From positions 1-64,000 of the forward strand of contig DAIOCN010000014.1 of NCBI GenBank assembly GCA_036747295.1: DNA of 64,000 nt, given 5' to 3'. Under the pieces are notes generated by a model. That model did not search any database, was not told the DNA's origin, and worked only from the letters and a program-made list of their open reading frames with translations. The position numbers were made by a program, and so were the translations under genes. Positions 8,430-18,151 of the stretch are shown piece by piece. The stretch is from UBA4736 sp002404015 (GTDB lineage Bacteria > Chloroflexota > Dormibacteria > Dormibacterales > Dormibacteraceae). Numbering within the stretch: position 1 is the first letter of the stretch; every line of letters starts with the position of its first letter.

Positions 8430-8795
8430 GTGACCGACGACTTCAACACCACCGGCGAAACGCAGACCACGGCCTCCGGCCTCCAGTTCATCGACCTGGC
8501 GACCGGCTCCGGAGATGTCGCCACGGCGGGCCAGACCGTCAGCGTCCACTACACCGGCTGGCTCACGAACGGCAGCAAGTTCGACAGCTCCCGCGACCGC
8601 GGCCAACCCTTCAGCTTCGGGCTCGGCAGGGGCCAGGTCATCCGGGGCTGGGACGAAGGCGTGGCCGGGATGCGAGTCGGCGGCCGCCGCAAGCTGGTGA
8701 TCCCGAGCCAGCTGGGCTACGGCGAACGCGGCGTGGGCCCGATCCCACCAGGCGCGACGCTCGTATTCTCGGTCGAGCTATTGGGGACCGAGTAA
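8430..8795 (+). CDS. FKBP-type peptidyl-prolyl cis-trans isomerase
   Basis: 121 residues forming a single FKBP domain: VSVHYTGWLTNGSKFDSS, GQVIRGWDEGVAGMRVGG, KLVIPSQLGYGERG and GATLVFSVELL are canonical. No signal peptide is visible, so it is probably cytoplasmic. Start is GTG at 8430. Its last 79 bp overlap, on the opposite strand, the 3' end of the MFS transporter gene. Confidence 0.95.
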   Translation: MTDDFNTTGETQTTASGLQFIDLATGSGDVATAGQTVSVHYTGWLTNGSKFDSSRDRGQPFSFGLGRGQVIRGWDEGVAGMRVGGRRKLVIPSQLGYGERGVGPIPPGATLVFSVELLGTE

Positions 8796-10027
8796 CCCGA
8801 CTCGCGCCGCCGAAGGGCCGGGATCGCGAGGGCGATCAGGGCCGCGCCCAGCACGCAGACGACCCCGCCCGAAACCACGCTGAACGTGGTTGAGGTGAGC
8901 TGCGCGACCGCGCCCGCCTCCAGGTCGCCGAGCCGGGGACCGGTTGTGACGACCATGCTGTTGAAGGCGCTCATGCGGCCGCGCAGCGAGTCGGGTGCCT
9001 CCGTCTGCAGGATGGTGTGGCGGAAGATCGCGCTGAACATGTCCGAGGCGCCCGCCAGGGCCAGCATCAGCAGCCCCACCCAGAAGACCGGCGCGCTGAG
9101 GCCGAAGATCGTTATCGCGAGGCCCCACCCCGCCACCGCGAGGATGATCGCCAGGCCCTGGCGGCGGGCGCCCGCAACCCAGCCTGTCAGCAGCGAACCG
9201 ACCAGGGCGCCGGCTCCCGGCGCCGCGTAGAGCAGCCCGAGGCCGGCCGGTCCGACCCGGTACACACTGGTCGCCAGGGCCGGGAAGAGCGCCCTCGGCA
9301 GGCCGAAGATCATGGCATTGAGGTCGATGGCGAAGATGCCCACCAGCACCGGGTTCCGGGCCACGAAGCCGAGTGCCTCGGCCGGCGCCCGCCAGCCCAT
9401 CACCGGACGGGGGCCGGGCAGCGGAGGCTGGGGCGAAAGCCCCCAGAGGAGCAGGAACGAGGCCAGGAACAGCGAGACGTCCAGTCCGTAGGCCCACGCC
9501 AGCCCGGCTTCGGCGATCACCAATCCCGCCAGCGACGGACCCGCCACCTGAGCCAGCTGGAACAGGACCTGGACCAGGGAAAGGGCCGCCGGCAGCTGCC
9601 GGCCTGGCATCATCCGGGCCACCATCGCGGTGCGCGACGAGTGCTCAACGGTGCTCAGGCCGGCCACCGCCCCGGCCACCAGGTAGACGAAGAGGAGGGG
9701 GGCCCGGAGGCCGATCGCACCGGCCGCGAACAGCAGGGACCCGGCCGCGATCAATGCCTTCGTCACGATCATGACCCGGCGCCGATCGAAGCGGTCGACC
9801 AGGGTTCCCCCATACAGCCCGGCGATGACGAGGGGGACGGCCTGGAAGAGGCCGAGGACGCCCACCGCGAGCGAGGAGTGGGTCAGCAGGTAGACCTGGT
9901 AGGGGACCGCGACCATGACGATCTGGACGCCGACCATGGAGACCAGCTGGCCGAACCAGAGAAGTCGAAAGTCGCGGCTCTCACGCAGCGGCCCCACGTC
10001 CACCAGAAGGCCGCGGAGGGACGCCAC
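8717..10027 (-). CDS. major facilitator superfamily transporter (MFS_3 / EntS-like exporter)
   Basis: 436 residues, about 12 membrane helices. It begins with a short cytoplasmic segment (RESRDFRLLWFGQLVSMVG) typical of the enterobactin-exporter-like branch, and the loop 2-3 motif appears as GGTLVDRFDRRRVM. The central region LQTEAPDSLRGRMSAFNSMV also fits that branch. Substrate cannot be inferred; drug or metabolite export is likely. The C-terminal 25 residues are encoded antisense to the FKBP gene and follow the usual MFS end, so the tail may be a late extension. Confidence 0.9.
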   Translation of the reverse strand: MASLRGLLVDVGPLRESRDFRLLWFGQLVSMVGVQIVMVAVPYQVYLLTHSSLAVGVLGLFQAVPLVIAGLYGGTLVDRFDRRRVMIVTKALIAAGSLLFAAGAIGLRAPLLFVYLVAGAVAGLSTVEHSSRTAMVARMMPGRQLPAALSLVQVLFQLAQVAGPSLAGLVIAEAGLAWAYGLDVSLFLASFLLLWGLSPQPPLPGPRPVMGWRAPAEALGFVARNPVLVGIFAIDLNAMIFGLPRALFPALATSVYRVGPAGLGLLYAAPGAGALVGSLLTGWVAGARRQGLAIILAVAGWGLAITIFGLSAPVFWVGLLMLALAGASDMFSAIFRHTILQTEAPDSLRGRMSAFNSMVVTTGPRLGDLEAGAVAQLTSTTFSVVSGGVVCVLGAALIALAIPALRRRESGYSVPNSSTENTSVAPGGIGPTPRSP

Positions 10028-10143
10028 GCGGGCGATTCTGGCAGAATCCCAAATCCGCTTGACCGGGTGTCAGTTTTCCGTATCGTTGGGGTATCAAAAG
10101 ACGGGTACCGCGAATCCAGGTCGCCAGCCCCTGGATCGACGAG

Positions 10144-11493
10144 ATGCCGGAGCTGGTCGAGCCTCTCGACAAAGGTCGTGACGACATCTGGCGAGCCCGC
10201 CTCGCGAACGGCCACGAGGTGCTGGCCGAGCGCGCGCCCGGCGACGTACCGGAGGAGGCCCGGCGGCTGGCGGACCTCTCCTCCCCACACCTGGTACGGC
10301 TGCTCGGAGCGGCCAGCCGCGACGGCCAGAGCTGGCTGATCTGGGAGCCCGACGGCGGACTCCCGCTCTCGCTGCTCCTGAACACCTATTCCCTCACGCC
10401 CGGCCAGGCCGTCGCCGCGATCAGCGGCGTGCTCGCCGGCCTCGCCGCGCTGCAGGCCGCCGGCCGCGGCCACGGCGCCATCGCGTCGGGCAATGTGCTG
10501 GTGGGCCGCGGCGGTTCGGTCCGCCTGGTCGGTTTCGCCGGCCCGCGAAGCTCTCCCGCGGAGGACCTCCAAGCGGCCGGCGCCCTCGCCTGCTCCCTGC
10601 TGGGGATCCCCATCGTGAGCGGTCAGAAGCTGCACCGGGCCGAGAGCTGGACGCCGGCACTGGCGGTGCAGTCGCGGGCGCTGGCCGGCGGCCGCATGGG
10701 CGCGGACGCGGCTCTGGCGCTGGGCCTGATGCAGGACTCGGCCGGCCGCCTGGCGGCGCCCGAGAACCTCGAGCACAGCCGGCACCAGCTGGCCGCGATG
10801 GCCGCTCAGCCCGGCGGGCCCGGGGCGGACGCCGCCCGGAAAGTAGTGCCGCTGCCGGCCCGTCTGCGCCCCTCCAACCCGCCTGCTCCCCGGCCGGCCG
10901 TTATCGTCCCCGCCCGGCCGATGCAGCACAGCGCCTGGGCCCTGAGTCAGCACCGGGCGCCTGACGAGCGCCGTTGGGGACCGGCCGCCGCGGTGCTGGC
11001 GGCCGGCCTCGGCCTGGTCGTGCTGACCCTCGTCTGGCTGGCGGGATTCTCGCACCGCTCCCCGCTCGCCGCGTTGCCGGCTACCCACACCCAGGCAACC
11101 GCCGCGCCGGCTCCAGCGCCCACCAGGAACCCCGCCACCCCCGCGCCGACCGCGGCCGGGATTCCGGCCAGCGCGGGCGACGTCCAGGCGGTGAAGATGA
11201 CCCCAGAGGGCCAATGCGCGCCGGGCGCCGCCTGCAGCATCCGCGTGGACCTCACCTTGAACCGGCTGCCGGCCTCCGAGGCGGTGAGCTACGTGTTCGA
11301 CATCAAGGATCGCTGCACCGGCGCGACCAGCGAGGTGGGTGGTTCCTCGATCCCGGCCCAGCAGGGCTGGACCTCGGCCTGGGGCGTCAGCCAGGTGACG
11401 CTGCCGGCTGCGCGCGCGCTCGACGTGGTCGCGGTCACCACGGCGCCGGCCAGGGCGGCCTCGCCTCCCCTGACAGTCGGCGCCGGCTGCTAG
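10144..11493 (+). CDS. membrane-anchored Ser/Thr pseudokinase-like protein
   Basis: 449 residues. Residues 1-200 resemble a protein-kinase fold (HLVRLLGA...WLIWE...LAALQAAGRGHGAIASGNVLV), but catalytic residues are missing: HRD is HGA (110-112), the following Lys is Ala, DFG is GFA (130-132), and the expected strand-3 lysine is absent (VLAERA). N117 is kept. A cytosolic linker leads to one transmembrane helix (about 281-302), a Pro/Ala/Thr-rich spacer and a C-terminal extracellular domain (about 345-449) with four cysteines. It probably binds rather than phosphorylates. Convergent with DUF1330. Confidence 0.75.
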   Translation: MPELVEPLDKGRDDIWRARLANGHEVLAERAPGDVPEEARRLADLSSPHLVRLLGAASRDGQSWLIWEPDGGLPLSLLLNTYSLTPGQAVAAISGVLAGLAALQAAGRGHGAIASGNVLVGRGGSVRLVGFAGPRSSPAEDLQAAGALACSLLGIPIVSGQKLHRAESWTPALAVQSRALAGGRMGADAALALGLMQDSAGRLAAPENLEHSRHQLAAMAAQPGGPGADAARKVVPLPARLRPSNPPAPRPAVIVPARPMQHSAWALSQHRAPDERRWGPAAAVLAAGLGLVVLTLVWLAGFSHRSPLAALPATHTQATAAPAPAPTRNPATPAPTAAGIPASAGDVQAVKMTPEGQCAPGAACSIRVDLTLNRLPASEAVSYVFDIKDRCTGATSEVGGSSIPAQQGWTSAWGVSQVTLPAARALDVVAVTTAPARAASPPLTVGAGC

Positions 11494-11780
11494 CCGGCTC
11501 CTTCGACGAACACCAGGTCGCTGTCGGCCGATCGCTGGCGGCGTCCCAGGATCGCCTGGTACTCGTCGGACTCGTAGAAGGCGCGCGCCGCGTCCATCGA
11601 GTCGAACTCCAGCACAACCAGCCGGGACGGCGACCAGTCGCCCTCTTTTCGCGTGACCTGGCCGCCGCGGACGAGGTAGCGGCCGCCATGACGCTCCACG
11701 ACGGCAGTCGCCAGGGCGCCGTAGGCGGCGAACTCGGCGGGGTCCTTCACCCGGATGTCGGCGATCAGGTAGGCAGCCAT
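11490..11780 (-). CDS. DUF1330 domain-containing protein
   Basis: 96-residue dimeric alpha+beta-barrel-like protein. AAYLIADIRVKDPAEFAAY at the start, GGRYLVRGG in the middle and VVLEFDSMDAARAFYES-EYQ match DUF1330. Such proteins are ferredoxin-fold and of unknown function. Overlaps the stop of the convergent pseudokinase gene by 4 bp. Confidence 0.92.
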   Translation of the reverse strand: MAAYLIADIRVKDPAEFAAYGALATAVVERHGGRYLVRGGQVTRKEGDWSPSRLVVLEFDSMDAARAFYESDEYQAILGRRQRSADSDLVFVEGAG

Positions 11781-11803
11781 CGGACGATGGTAGGCGAGCG
11801 GCG

Positions 11804-12172
11804 TCAGAGAGTGTTGATCATCGAGGTCGAGGCCGCGTCGAAGTAGCGAAGCAGCGCTTCTCTGACCTCCGGCTGGAAGTCCAGCGAATCGACCGCCTCC
11901 GTCATGTGCCCGAACCAGGCGTCGCGCTCTTCCTGGCCGATCCTGAAGGGCGCGTGGCGGAGGCGGAGGCGGGGATGGCCGCGCTGCTCGCTGTACGTGC
12001 CCGGGCCGCCCCAGTACTGCATCAGAAAGAGGCCCAGGCGCTCCGAGGCGCCGCTCAAGTCGGCCTCCGGGTAGAGGGGCCGCAGCAGGAGATCGCCGGC
12101 CACGCTGGCGTAAAAGCGGTCTACCAGCGCCCGGAACCCGGCCTCGCCGCCCATCGCCTCGTAAACCGTCAT
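11804..12172 (-). CDS. truncated hemoglobin, group II (GlbO-like)
   Basis: 122-residue heme protein. Residues DRFYASV, FLMQYWGGPGTYSEQRG and HPRLRLRHAPF match the trHbO family, with the proximal His in the RHAPF segment and a tryptophan (DAWFGHM) at the usual G8 position. Likely role: O2/NO or peroxide chemistry in the cytoplasm. It is 6 bp downstream of the amidase and 23 bp upstream of DUF1330, in the same direction. Confidence 0.92.
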   Translation of the reverse strand: MTVYEAMGGEAGFRALVDRFYASVAGDLLLRPLYPEADLSGASERLGLFLMQYWGGPGTYSEQRGHPRLRLRHAPFRIGQEERDAWFGHMTEAVDSLDFQPEVREALLRYFDAASTSMINTL

Positions 12173-12178
12173 AGCCGT

Positions 12179-13720
<1,542 letters not shown>

Positions 13721-13728
13721 GCCGCGAG

Positions 13729-14049
13729 TCAGGCCTGTGGGCGCCGCTCCCCGGCTCGCTTGAGCGCCTGGTCGAGCAGGCCGCGAAGCTCTGCCCGCTC
13801 GGCGCCGGCCAGCTCGAGCTGCTTCAGCAGGGAGGCCAGCACGCCGGCCAGCCGGTCCCGTTCGGCCCGTACCTCCGCCAGCAGGTCGTCGTCCAGGCGG
13901 CGGTCCGGCCGCCGGGCGGCCTCGGGCAGGCTGACCATCGTCTTCCGCCCGACCTGGCGGCCGGCCAGCTCACCGGACTTCAGCCGGCGCCGGATGGTGT
14001 CGACGCTGACTCCGAGCCGCGAGGCGGCCTCGGAGAGCGAGACCTCCAA
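13729..14049 (-). CDS. helix-turn-helix DNA-binding protein with coiled-coil tail
   Basis: 106 residues. The N-terminus (SLSEAASRLGVSVDTIRRRL) is a MerR/excisionase-like HTH, followed by a short wing (GRQVGRKTMVSLPE). Residues about 55-100 form an Arg/Glu/Leu-rich coiled coil, suggesting dimerisation. Start is TTG 14049, because an in-frame stop lies just upstream (14053-14055). A good -35/-10 pair lies about 150 bp upstream, next to a TTGC palindrome that could be its operator. Targets unknown. Confidence 0.82.
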   Translation of the reverse strand: MEVSLSEAASRLGVSVDTIRRRLKSGELAGRQVGRKTMVSLPEAARRPDRRLDDDLLAEVRAERDRLAGVLASLLKQLELAGAERAELRGLLDQALKRAGERRPQA

Positions 14050-14200
14050 TGACTAAAACGGTCCGGAGACGCCGCCATGCCGGGCGTTCTGGACCGATAC
14101 CTCGAGATCGGGTTCCCCACCGTCGGAGCCCCCTGCACAACGCGTCACGTCCCCTACCACGTCACCTTGCCGCACCTCCACTGAACCCTGCCAGCGCCAG

Positions 14201-14243
14201 AGACTAGCACGGCCACTGCAAATGTCAAGCACTTGCGTAGCAA
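14201..14243 (-). promoter_or_regulatory. promoter for the HTH gene with adjacent palindrome
   Basis: On the minus strand TTGACA (14228-14223) is separated by 16 bp from TAGTCT (14206-14201). Directly upstream is the palindrome TTGC-gta-GCAA (14233-14243). The implied transcript has an untranslated leader of about 145 nt before the TTG start; I see no convincing ORF or known riboswitch in it. This fills most of the 14050-14265 spacer. Confidence 0.55.
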
Positions 14244-14265
14244 ATGCATGGCAACGCGACCGCAA

Positions 14266-16269
14266 CTAGATCGGTTCGAGTTCGGGGAGGGGCTCTCCGG
14301 TGTAGGCGGCGGCCTGCATGCTGAACAGGCGCGCGTAGCGGCCACCGAGCCGCATGAGCTCCTGGTGGGTGCCCTCTTCGATCAGCTTGCCTTCCTCGAT
14401 AAAGAGGATCCGGTCGGCCTGGCGGACCGTCGAGAAGCGGTGCGAGATGTAGACGGCGGTGCGGCCCTTGCTGAGCGCCCGCAGACGCTCGAACAGGTCG
14501 AACTCGGCCTGGGCGTCGAGCGCGGAGGTAGGCTCGTCGAGGACCAGGATCCGGGCGTCGCGCATGAAGGCGCGTGAGAGCGCGATCTTCTGCCACTCAC
14601 CCCCCGACAGATTCACGCCCCGGTCGAACCACTTGCCCAGTGGAGTGTCGTAGCCGAGCGCCATCTCCTCGATCAGGGGCGCCGCGCCGCCCTTCCGGGC
14701 CGCCTGCTGGACCTTGGCCTGGTTCTCCAGGTCGGCCAGCTCGCCCAGGCCGATATTCTCGGCCGCCGTCGCCTGGTAGGCGACGTAGTCCTGGAACATG
14801 GCTGCGATCACCGAGCGCAGCTCGTCGGGGTCGTAGTCGCGGATGTCGTTGCCGTCGAGCAGGATCCGGCCCGCCTGGGGGTCGTACAGCCGGCACAGCA
14901 GCTTGATCAGGGTGGTCTTCCCGGCCCCGTTGCGGCCGACCACCGCGATGGTCTCGCCCGGTGCGATGGTGAAACTGACGTCCTGCAGGGCGACCGCCCC
15001 TGAGCCCGGGTAGCTGAAGGAGACGTGTTCGAAGCGCACTTCGCCCCGGAGTGGATTGGGCAGCGGGATCAGGTCGGCGGGCACCGGCAGCGACGGCTTC
15101 ATCTGGAGCAGCTCGTAGAGGTTGCTCAGGTAGAGGTTGTGCTCGTACATGCCGCTGAAGCCGCTGAGCAGGCCCTGGATCGAGCCCTGGACCGAGCTGG
15201 CCGCGGCGGTGTAGAGGGTGAGGTCGCCGATCGAGAGCTTGCCCATCACCGCCTGGAGAGCGACGTACAGGTAGGTGAGGGAACCGACCAGCGTCGTGAT
15301 CGTGCCCCAGGCGAAGCCGACCAGGTAGCGGGCCACCACGTTGCGGCGCTGGCGGTCGTACCACACCTGCGAGAGCAGCCGAAACCGCTCGATGAAGTAG
15401 CCGCCGAGGCCGAAGATCTTGACCTCCTTGGCGAACGAGTCGGTGGTGACCAGCGTCGTCAGGTAGGTCATCCGGCGCCGCATCGGCGAGCTCCAGCGGG
15501 CGATGTTGTAGCCCCGCCAGCCGTAGCGGGTGTCGGCGATGAAGGAGGGGATCGGCGAGACCAGGGCGACCAGCGCCAGGAACGGGCTGAGCGCGAGCAG
15601 GACGGCGATCATGGTGGCGAAGGTGATCGTGGTCTGGCCCAGGCCGAATGCGGTCGAGATCATGCCGACCGGCCGGTTGGCGGCCTCGGTCTGAGCCCGC
15701 CGGAGCAGGTCGTAGGAGACGGACTCCTCGAAGAAGGGCAGGTCCAGCTCGGCCGCCTTCTGCATCACCAGGAGCGAGATCTGCATCGTGACTCGCTCCT
15801 GGAGCAGCTGCTGGGTGATGTTGCGGACCGTGCCGAGCAGCGAGGTGAAGGCGTAGATCGCGAACTGGATCACGGCCAGAGCGACGATCACCCCGATCGC
15901 GCTGGACGTCCAGGTGAAGAACGGCAGTGCCAGCGTCCCGGTGTCGGGCAGCTTCTGGGCGTGGACCAGGATCGCGTGGAGGACCGCGTTGATCAGGTAC
16001 TTGGCCGTGAGCGCGGTCAGGACCGGGACGACGCCCGAGAGCACCGTCGCCAGCCCCAGGCCGATCGTCAGGGCGGGACTGGCCTGCCAGACCAGGCGGA
16101 GCACCCGCGGCAGCCCGGCCAGGGTGCCGGCGACCGACTGGCGGAGGCGCCGGAACCGCGAGCGGAGGTCCTTCGGCTCAGGCTCCTCGACCGGCTCCTC
16201 GAGGTCGGCCGCGCCGCTCAGCCCGCTCTTCGGGCTCTTGGCCTGGACCTCCGTGAACCAGTGCATCAT
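14266..16269 (-). CDS. ABC exporter, fused permease and ATPase
   Basis: 667 residues: a cytoplasmic N-terminal extension of about 65 residues rich in Glu/Pro/Arg, a six-helix exporter domain (about 70-370), then the nucleotide-binding domain with Walker A GRNGAGKTT (445-453), Q-loop (MFQDYVAYQAT), signature LSGGEW (554-559), Walker B ILVLDEPTSALD and switch His in YISHRFST. One polypeptide forms a half-transporter that should homodimerise. Substrate (lipid, drug or peptide) cannot be read from sequence. ATG ATG at the start leaves two possible first codons. Confidence 0.94.
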   Translation of the reverse strand: MMHWFTEVQAKSPKSGLSGAADLEEPVEEPEPKDLRSRFRRLRQSVAGTLAGLPRVLRLVWQASPALTIGLGLATVLSGVVPVLTALTAKYLINAVLHAILVHAQKLPDTGTLALPFFTWTSSAIGVIVALAVIQFAIYAFTSLLGTVRNITQQLLQERVTMQISLLVMQKAAELDLPFFEESVSYDLLRRAQTEAANRPVGMISTAFGLGQTTITFATMIAVLLALSPFLALVALVSPIPSFIADTRYGWRGYNIARWSSPMRRRMTYLTTLVTTDSFAKEVKIFGLGGYFIERFRLLSQVWYDRQRRNVVARYLVGFAWGTITTLVGSLTYLYVALQAVMGKLSIGDLTLYTAAASSVQGSIQGLLSGFSGMYEHNLYLSNLYELLQMKPSLPVPADLIPLPNPLRGEVRFEHVSFSYPGSGAVALQDVSFTIAPGETIAVVGRNGAGKTTLIKLLCRLYDPQAGRILLDGNDIRDYDPDELRSVIAAMFQDYVAYQATAAENIGLGELADLENQAKVQQAARKGGAAPLIEEMALGYDTPLGKWFDRGVNLSGGEWQKIALSRAFMRDARILVLDEPTSALDAQAEFDLFERLRALSKGRTAVYISHRFSTVRQADRILFIEEGKLIEEGTHQELMRLGGRYARLFSMQAAAYTGEPLPELEPI

Positions 16270-16316
16270 CGCGCGATCATGCCCATCTCCTTAGGTTTCC
16301 GAACATCACCTGGGGC

Positions 16317-16344
16317 TTGATCCTTCCGCGCTGGCCGTTACAGT
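16317..16344 (+). promoter_or_regulatory. candidate sigma-70-type promoter
   Basis: TTGATC (16317-16322), 16-bp spacer, TACAGT (16339-16344), upstream of the small membrane protein at 16388. Confidence 0.35.
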
Positions 16345-16387
16345 TGCGGGCGGCATTGGCAAGCCGGATTCAGGAAGGAGGCACGGT

Positions 16388-16792
16388 ATGAGGAAGAAGC
16401 TCCTCACCGCTGCGATGTTGATGTTCGGCGGGATCCTGATTCTGGGTGCGGTGGTCAGCGTCCTCCCCACCTCGCTGGTCCCGGTCGACGCAGCCGTCGG
16501 CAGCAACGCCTCGGTCGCGGCGGGAGCGCTCGGAATCGGCATCTGCGTGGCCGCAGTCGACCCTGTCACGAACATCTCATGGGTGCGGATCTCGATCCTC
16601 TACGCGCTGCTGGTCGTCGTTTACCAGGTGGTCGCCCACTTCGCCCTCGGCCTGTCGATCGCAATCCTGCCCATCGGGGTCGGGCTCTTCTTCGCGGTCC
16701 TGATGATCGCCCTCTACCCTTCGCGGGAGTCGCTGACCCCGCCCGTCAACCGGCCGGCCGGCCACCGCCGCTGGCTCGACCCGGACTACTAG
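16388..16792 (+). CDS. small multipass membrane protein, unknown function
   Basis: 134 residues with about four hydrophobic helices (5-28, 42-58, 70-88, 92-112) and a short hydrophilic tail (NRPAGHRRWLDPDY). A strong AAGGAGG site (16374-16380) sits 7 bp before the ATG, so it is clearly translated. I do not recognise the family. The first two helices pair around VGSNASVAAGALGIGICVA. Convergent with the sugar dehydrogenase 5 bp away. Confidence 0.8.
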   Translation: MRKKLLTAAMLMFGGILILGAVVSVLPTSLVPVDAAVGSNASVAAGALGIGICVAAVDPVTNISWVRISILYALLVVVYQVVAHFALGLSIAILPIGVGLFFAVLMIALYPSRESLTPPVNRPAGHRRWLDPDY

Positions 16793-16797
16793 CAGGG

Positions 16798-17982
16798 CTA
16801 TGCCGGGCAGAGCTTGAGGACGCGGTCGTCGCTGGGACCGGGGGACCCGCGTCCGTCACGGTTGGTGGTCAGCGTGTAGAGGCAGCCGTCGGGGCCGGCG
16901 ACCGCGTCCCGGAGCCGGCCCTGGCCCTGCAGCGTGATCTCCTGGCTCGTAACCCGCGTCGGGTCGGCGGCGTCCACCACGAAGCGGCGCAGCGCCTGTC
17001 CGCGCAGCTCGCTGACGATCAGGGTCGGCTGCTCGTCCTTGCTCGGCGCGAAGAAGGTCATCCCGCTGGGCGCCCAGGTGTCGGTGCCGCTCTCCGCCAT
17101 CGGGCCGGTCCGGTTAGGCAGGCTGCCCTGGGCGTAGGGGGTGCGGGTCCCCGCCGCCCACGCCGGCCATCCGTAGAAGGCGCCCTGCTGGACCAGGTCC
17201 ACCTCGTCGTGGCAGCACGGCAGCAGGTCGCCGGTGGGGCCGTTGTTGCTGGCGTAGAGGTGACCCGAGAGATCGAAGGCGATGCCCTGCGGGTTGCGGA
17301 AGCCCCAGGCGAAGACCTCCCGGCCAGTACCGTCCTCGTGAAGCCGGAGGATCTTCCCGCTCAGGTTGCTGGGGTCGGCCGCCCGTGAGGCCACGTAGCC
17401 CTCCCCGGTCGTGACGTACAGGAAGCCGTCGGGGCCGAGCTTGAGGCGGCCGCCGAAGTGGTAGCAGGTGCCGCCCGGGATGCCGTCCAGGACCACCTGC
17501 TCCCCGCTCAGCGTGTTGCCGGACATCGTGAAGCGGGAGACGCGGTTGGTATTTCCGCCGGCCCCTCGATATGTGTAGTACAGGAAGGCGTTGGGCTCGT
17601 GGAGGGCGATGCCCAGGAGCCCGCTCTCGCAGCCCGGCGAGCTTACGACGCTCAGCGTGAGGGCCGGGTTGGGCAGCAGCTGGCCGTCCCTGATGACGCG
17701 GACTCGGCCGTCCCGCTCGGTCAGCCAGGCGCTGCCGTCCTTGGCGAAGTCGATCGCCCAGGGCGCGACCAGGCCGGAAGCGACCGTCGACAGGGTCAGG
17801 TTCAGGGCCCCGGCTGGCTTCAGCGGCGGGGTCGGCGTGGGCGCCGGCGTTGGCGTGGCGCTGGCGCTCGCCTGCGGTCGCGCGCTGGCCGCCGGCCTGG
17901 GCGTCGTGCCCGACGTGCAGGCCGCCAGCACGAGCACTCCCAGCAACCCGAGCGTGGCCGTTCTCATGCCGATTTGACGCAC
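16798..17982 (-). CDS. PQQ-dependent sugar dehydrogenase-like lipoprotein (GSDH / YliI family)
   Basis: 394 residues. Lipoprotein signal with lipobox LAAC, a Pro/Thr/Ala-rich spacer (about 30-55), then a six-bladed propeller: APWAIDF, SGLLGIALHE, YHFGGRLKLGPDG (with the catalytic-type His), FAWGFRNPQGIAFD, DEVDLVQQGAFYGWP. This family oxidises aldose sugars outside the membrane using PQQ. Several cysteines (for example PGGTCYHF and PCCHDEV) may form disulfides. No PQQ synthesis genes are in the window. Confidence 0.9.
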   Translation of the reverse strand: MRQIGMRTATLGLLGVLVLAACTSGTTPRPAASARPQASASATPTPAPTPTPPLKPAGALNLTLSTVASGLVAPWAIDFAKDGSAWLTERDGRVRVIRDGQLLPNPALTLSVVSSPGCESGLLGIALHEPNAFLYYTYRGAGGNTNRVSRFTMSGNTLSGEQVVLDGIPGGTCYHFGGRLKLGPDGFLYVTTGEGYVASRAADPSNLSGKILRLHEDGTGREVFAWGFRNPQGIAFDLSGHLYASNNGPTGDLLPCCHDEVDLVQQGAFYGWPAWAAGTRTPYAQGSLPNRTGPMAESGTDTWAPSGMTFFAPSKDEQPTLIVSELRGQALRRFVVDAADPTRVTSQEITLQGQGRLRDAVAGPDGCLYTLTTNRDGRGSPGPSDDRVLKLCPA

Positions 17983-18151
17983 CTCTCGCCGAACGCTACG
18001 TTAAGGCGCGGATTGCGCCCGACAGTGGTCGACCGGCCCAGAGGGCCGGCTGGTCGCGCGGTTCGGGCCAGGTGATCGGGCACCAGAGGGGGTTGGGGGA
18101 TGCGCACTCTTTCGAGTTCAGCGAATGCCGAACGGCTGGAGGCCAGGGCTC

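Noticed and set aside
14053..14265. 70-codon minus-strand frame upstream of the HTH gene
   Set aside because: It runs across the promoter elements and its start lies upstream of the predicted transcription start.
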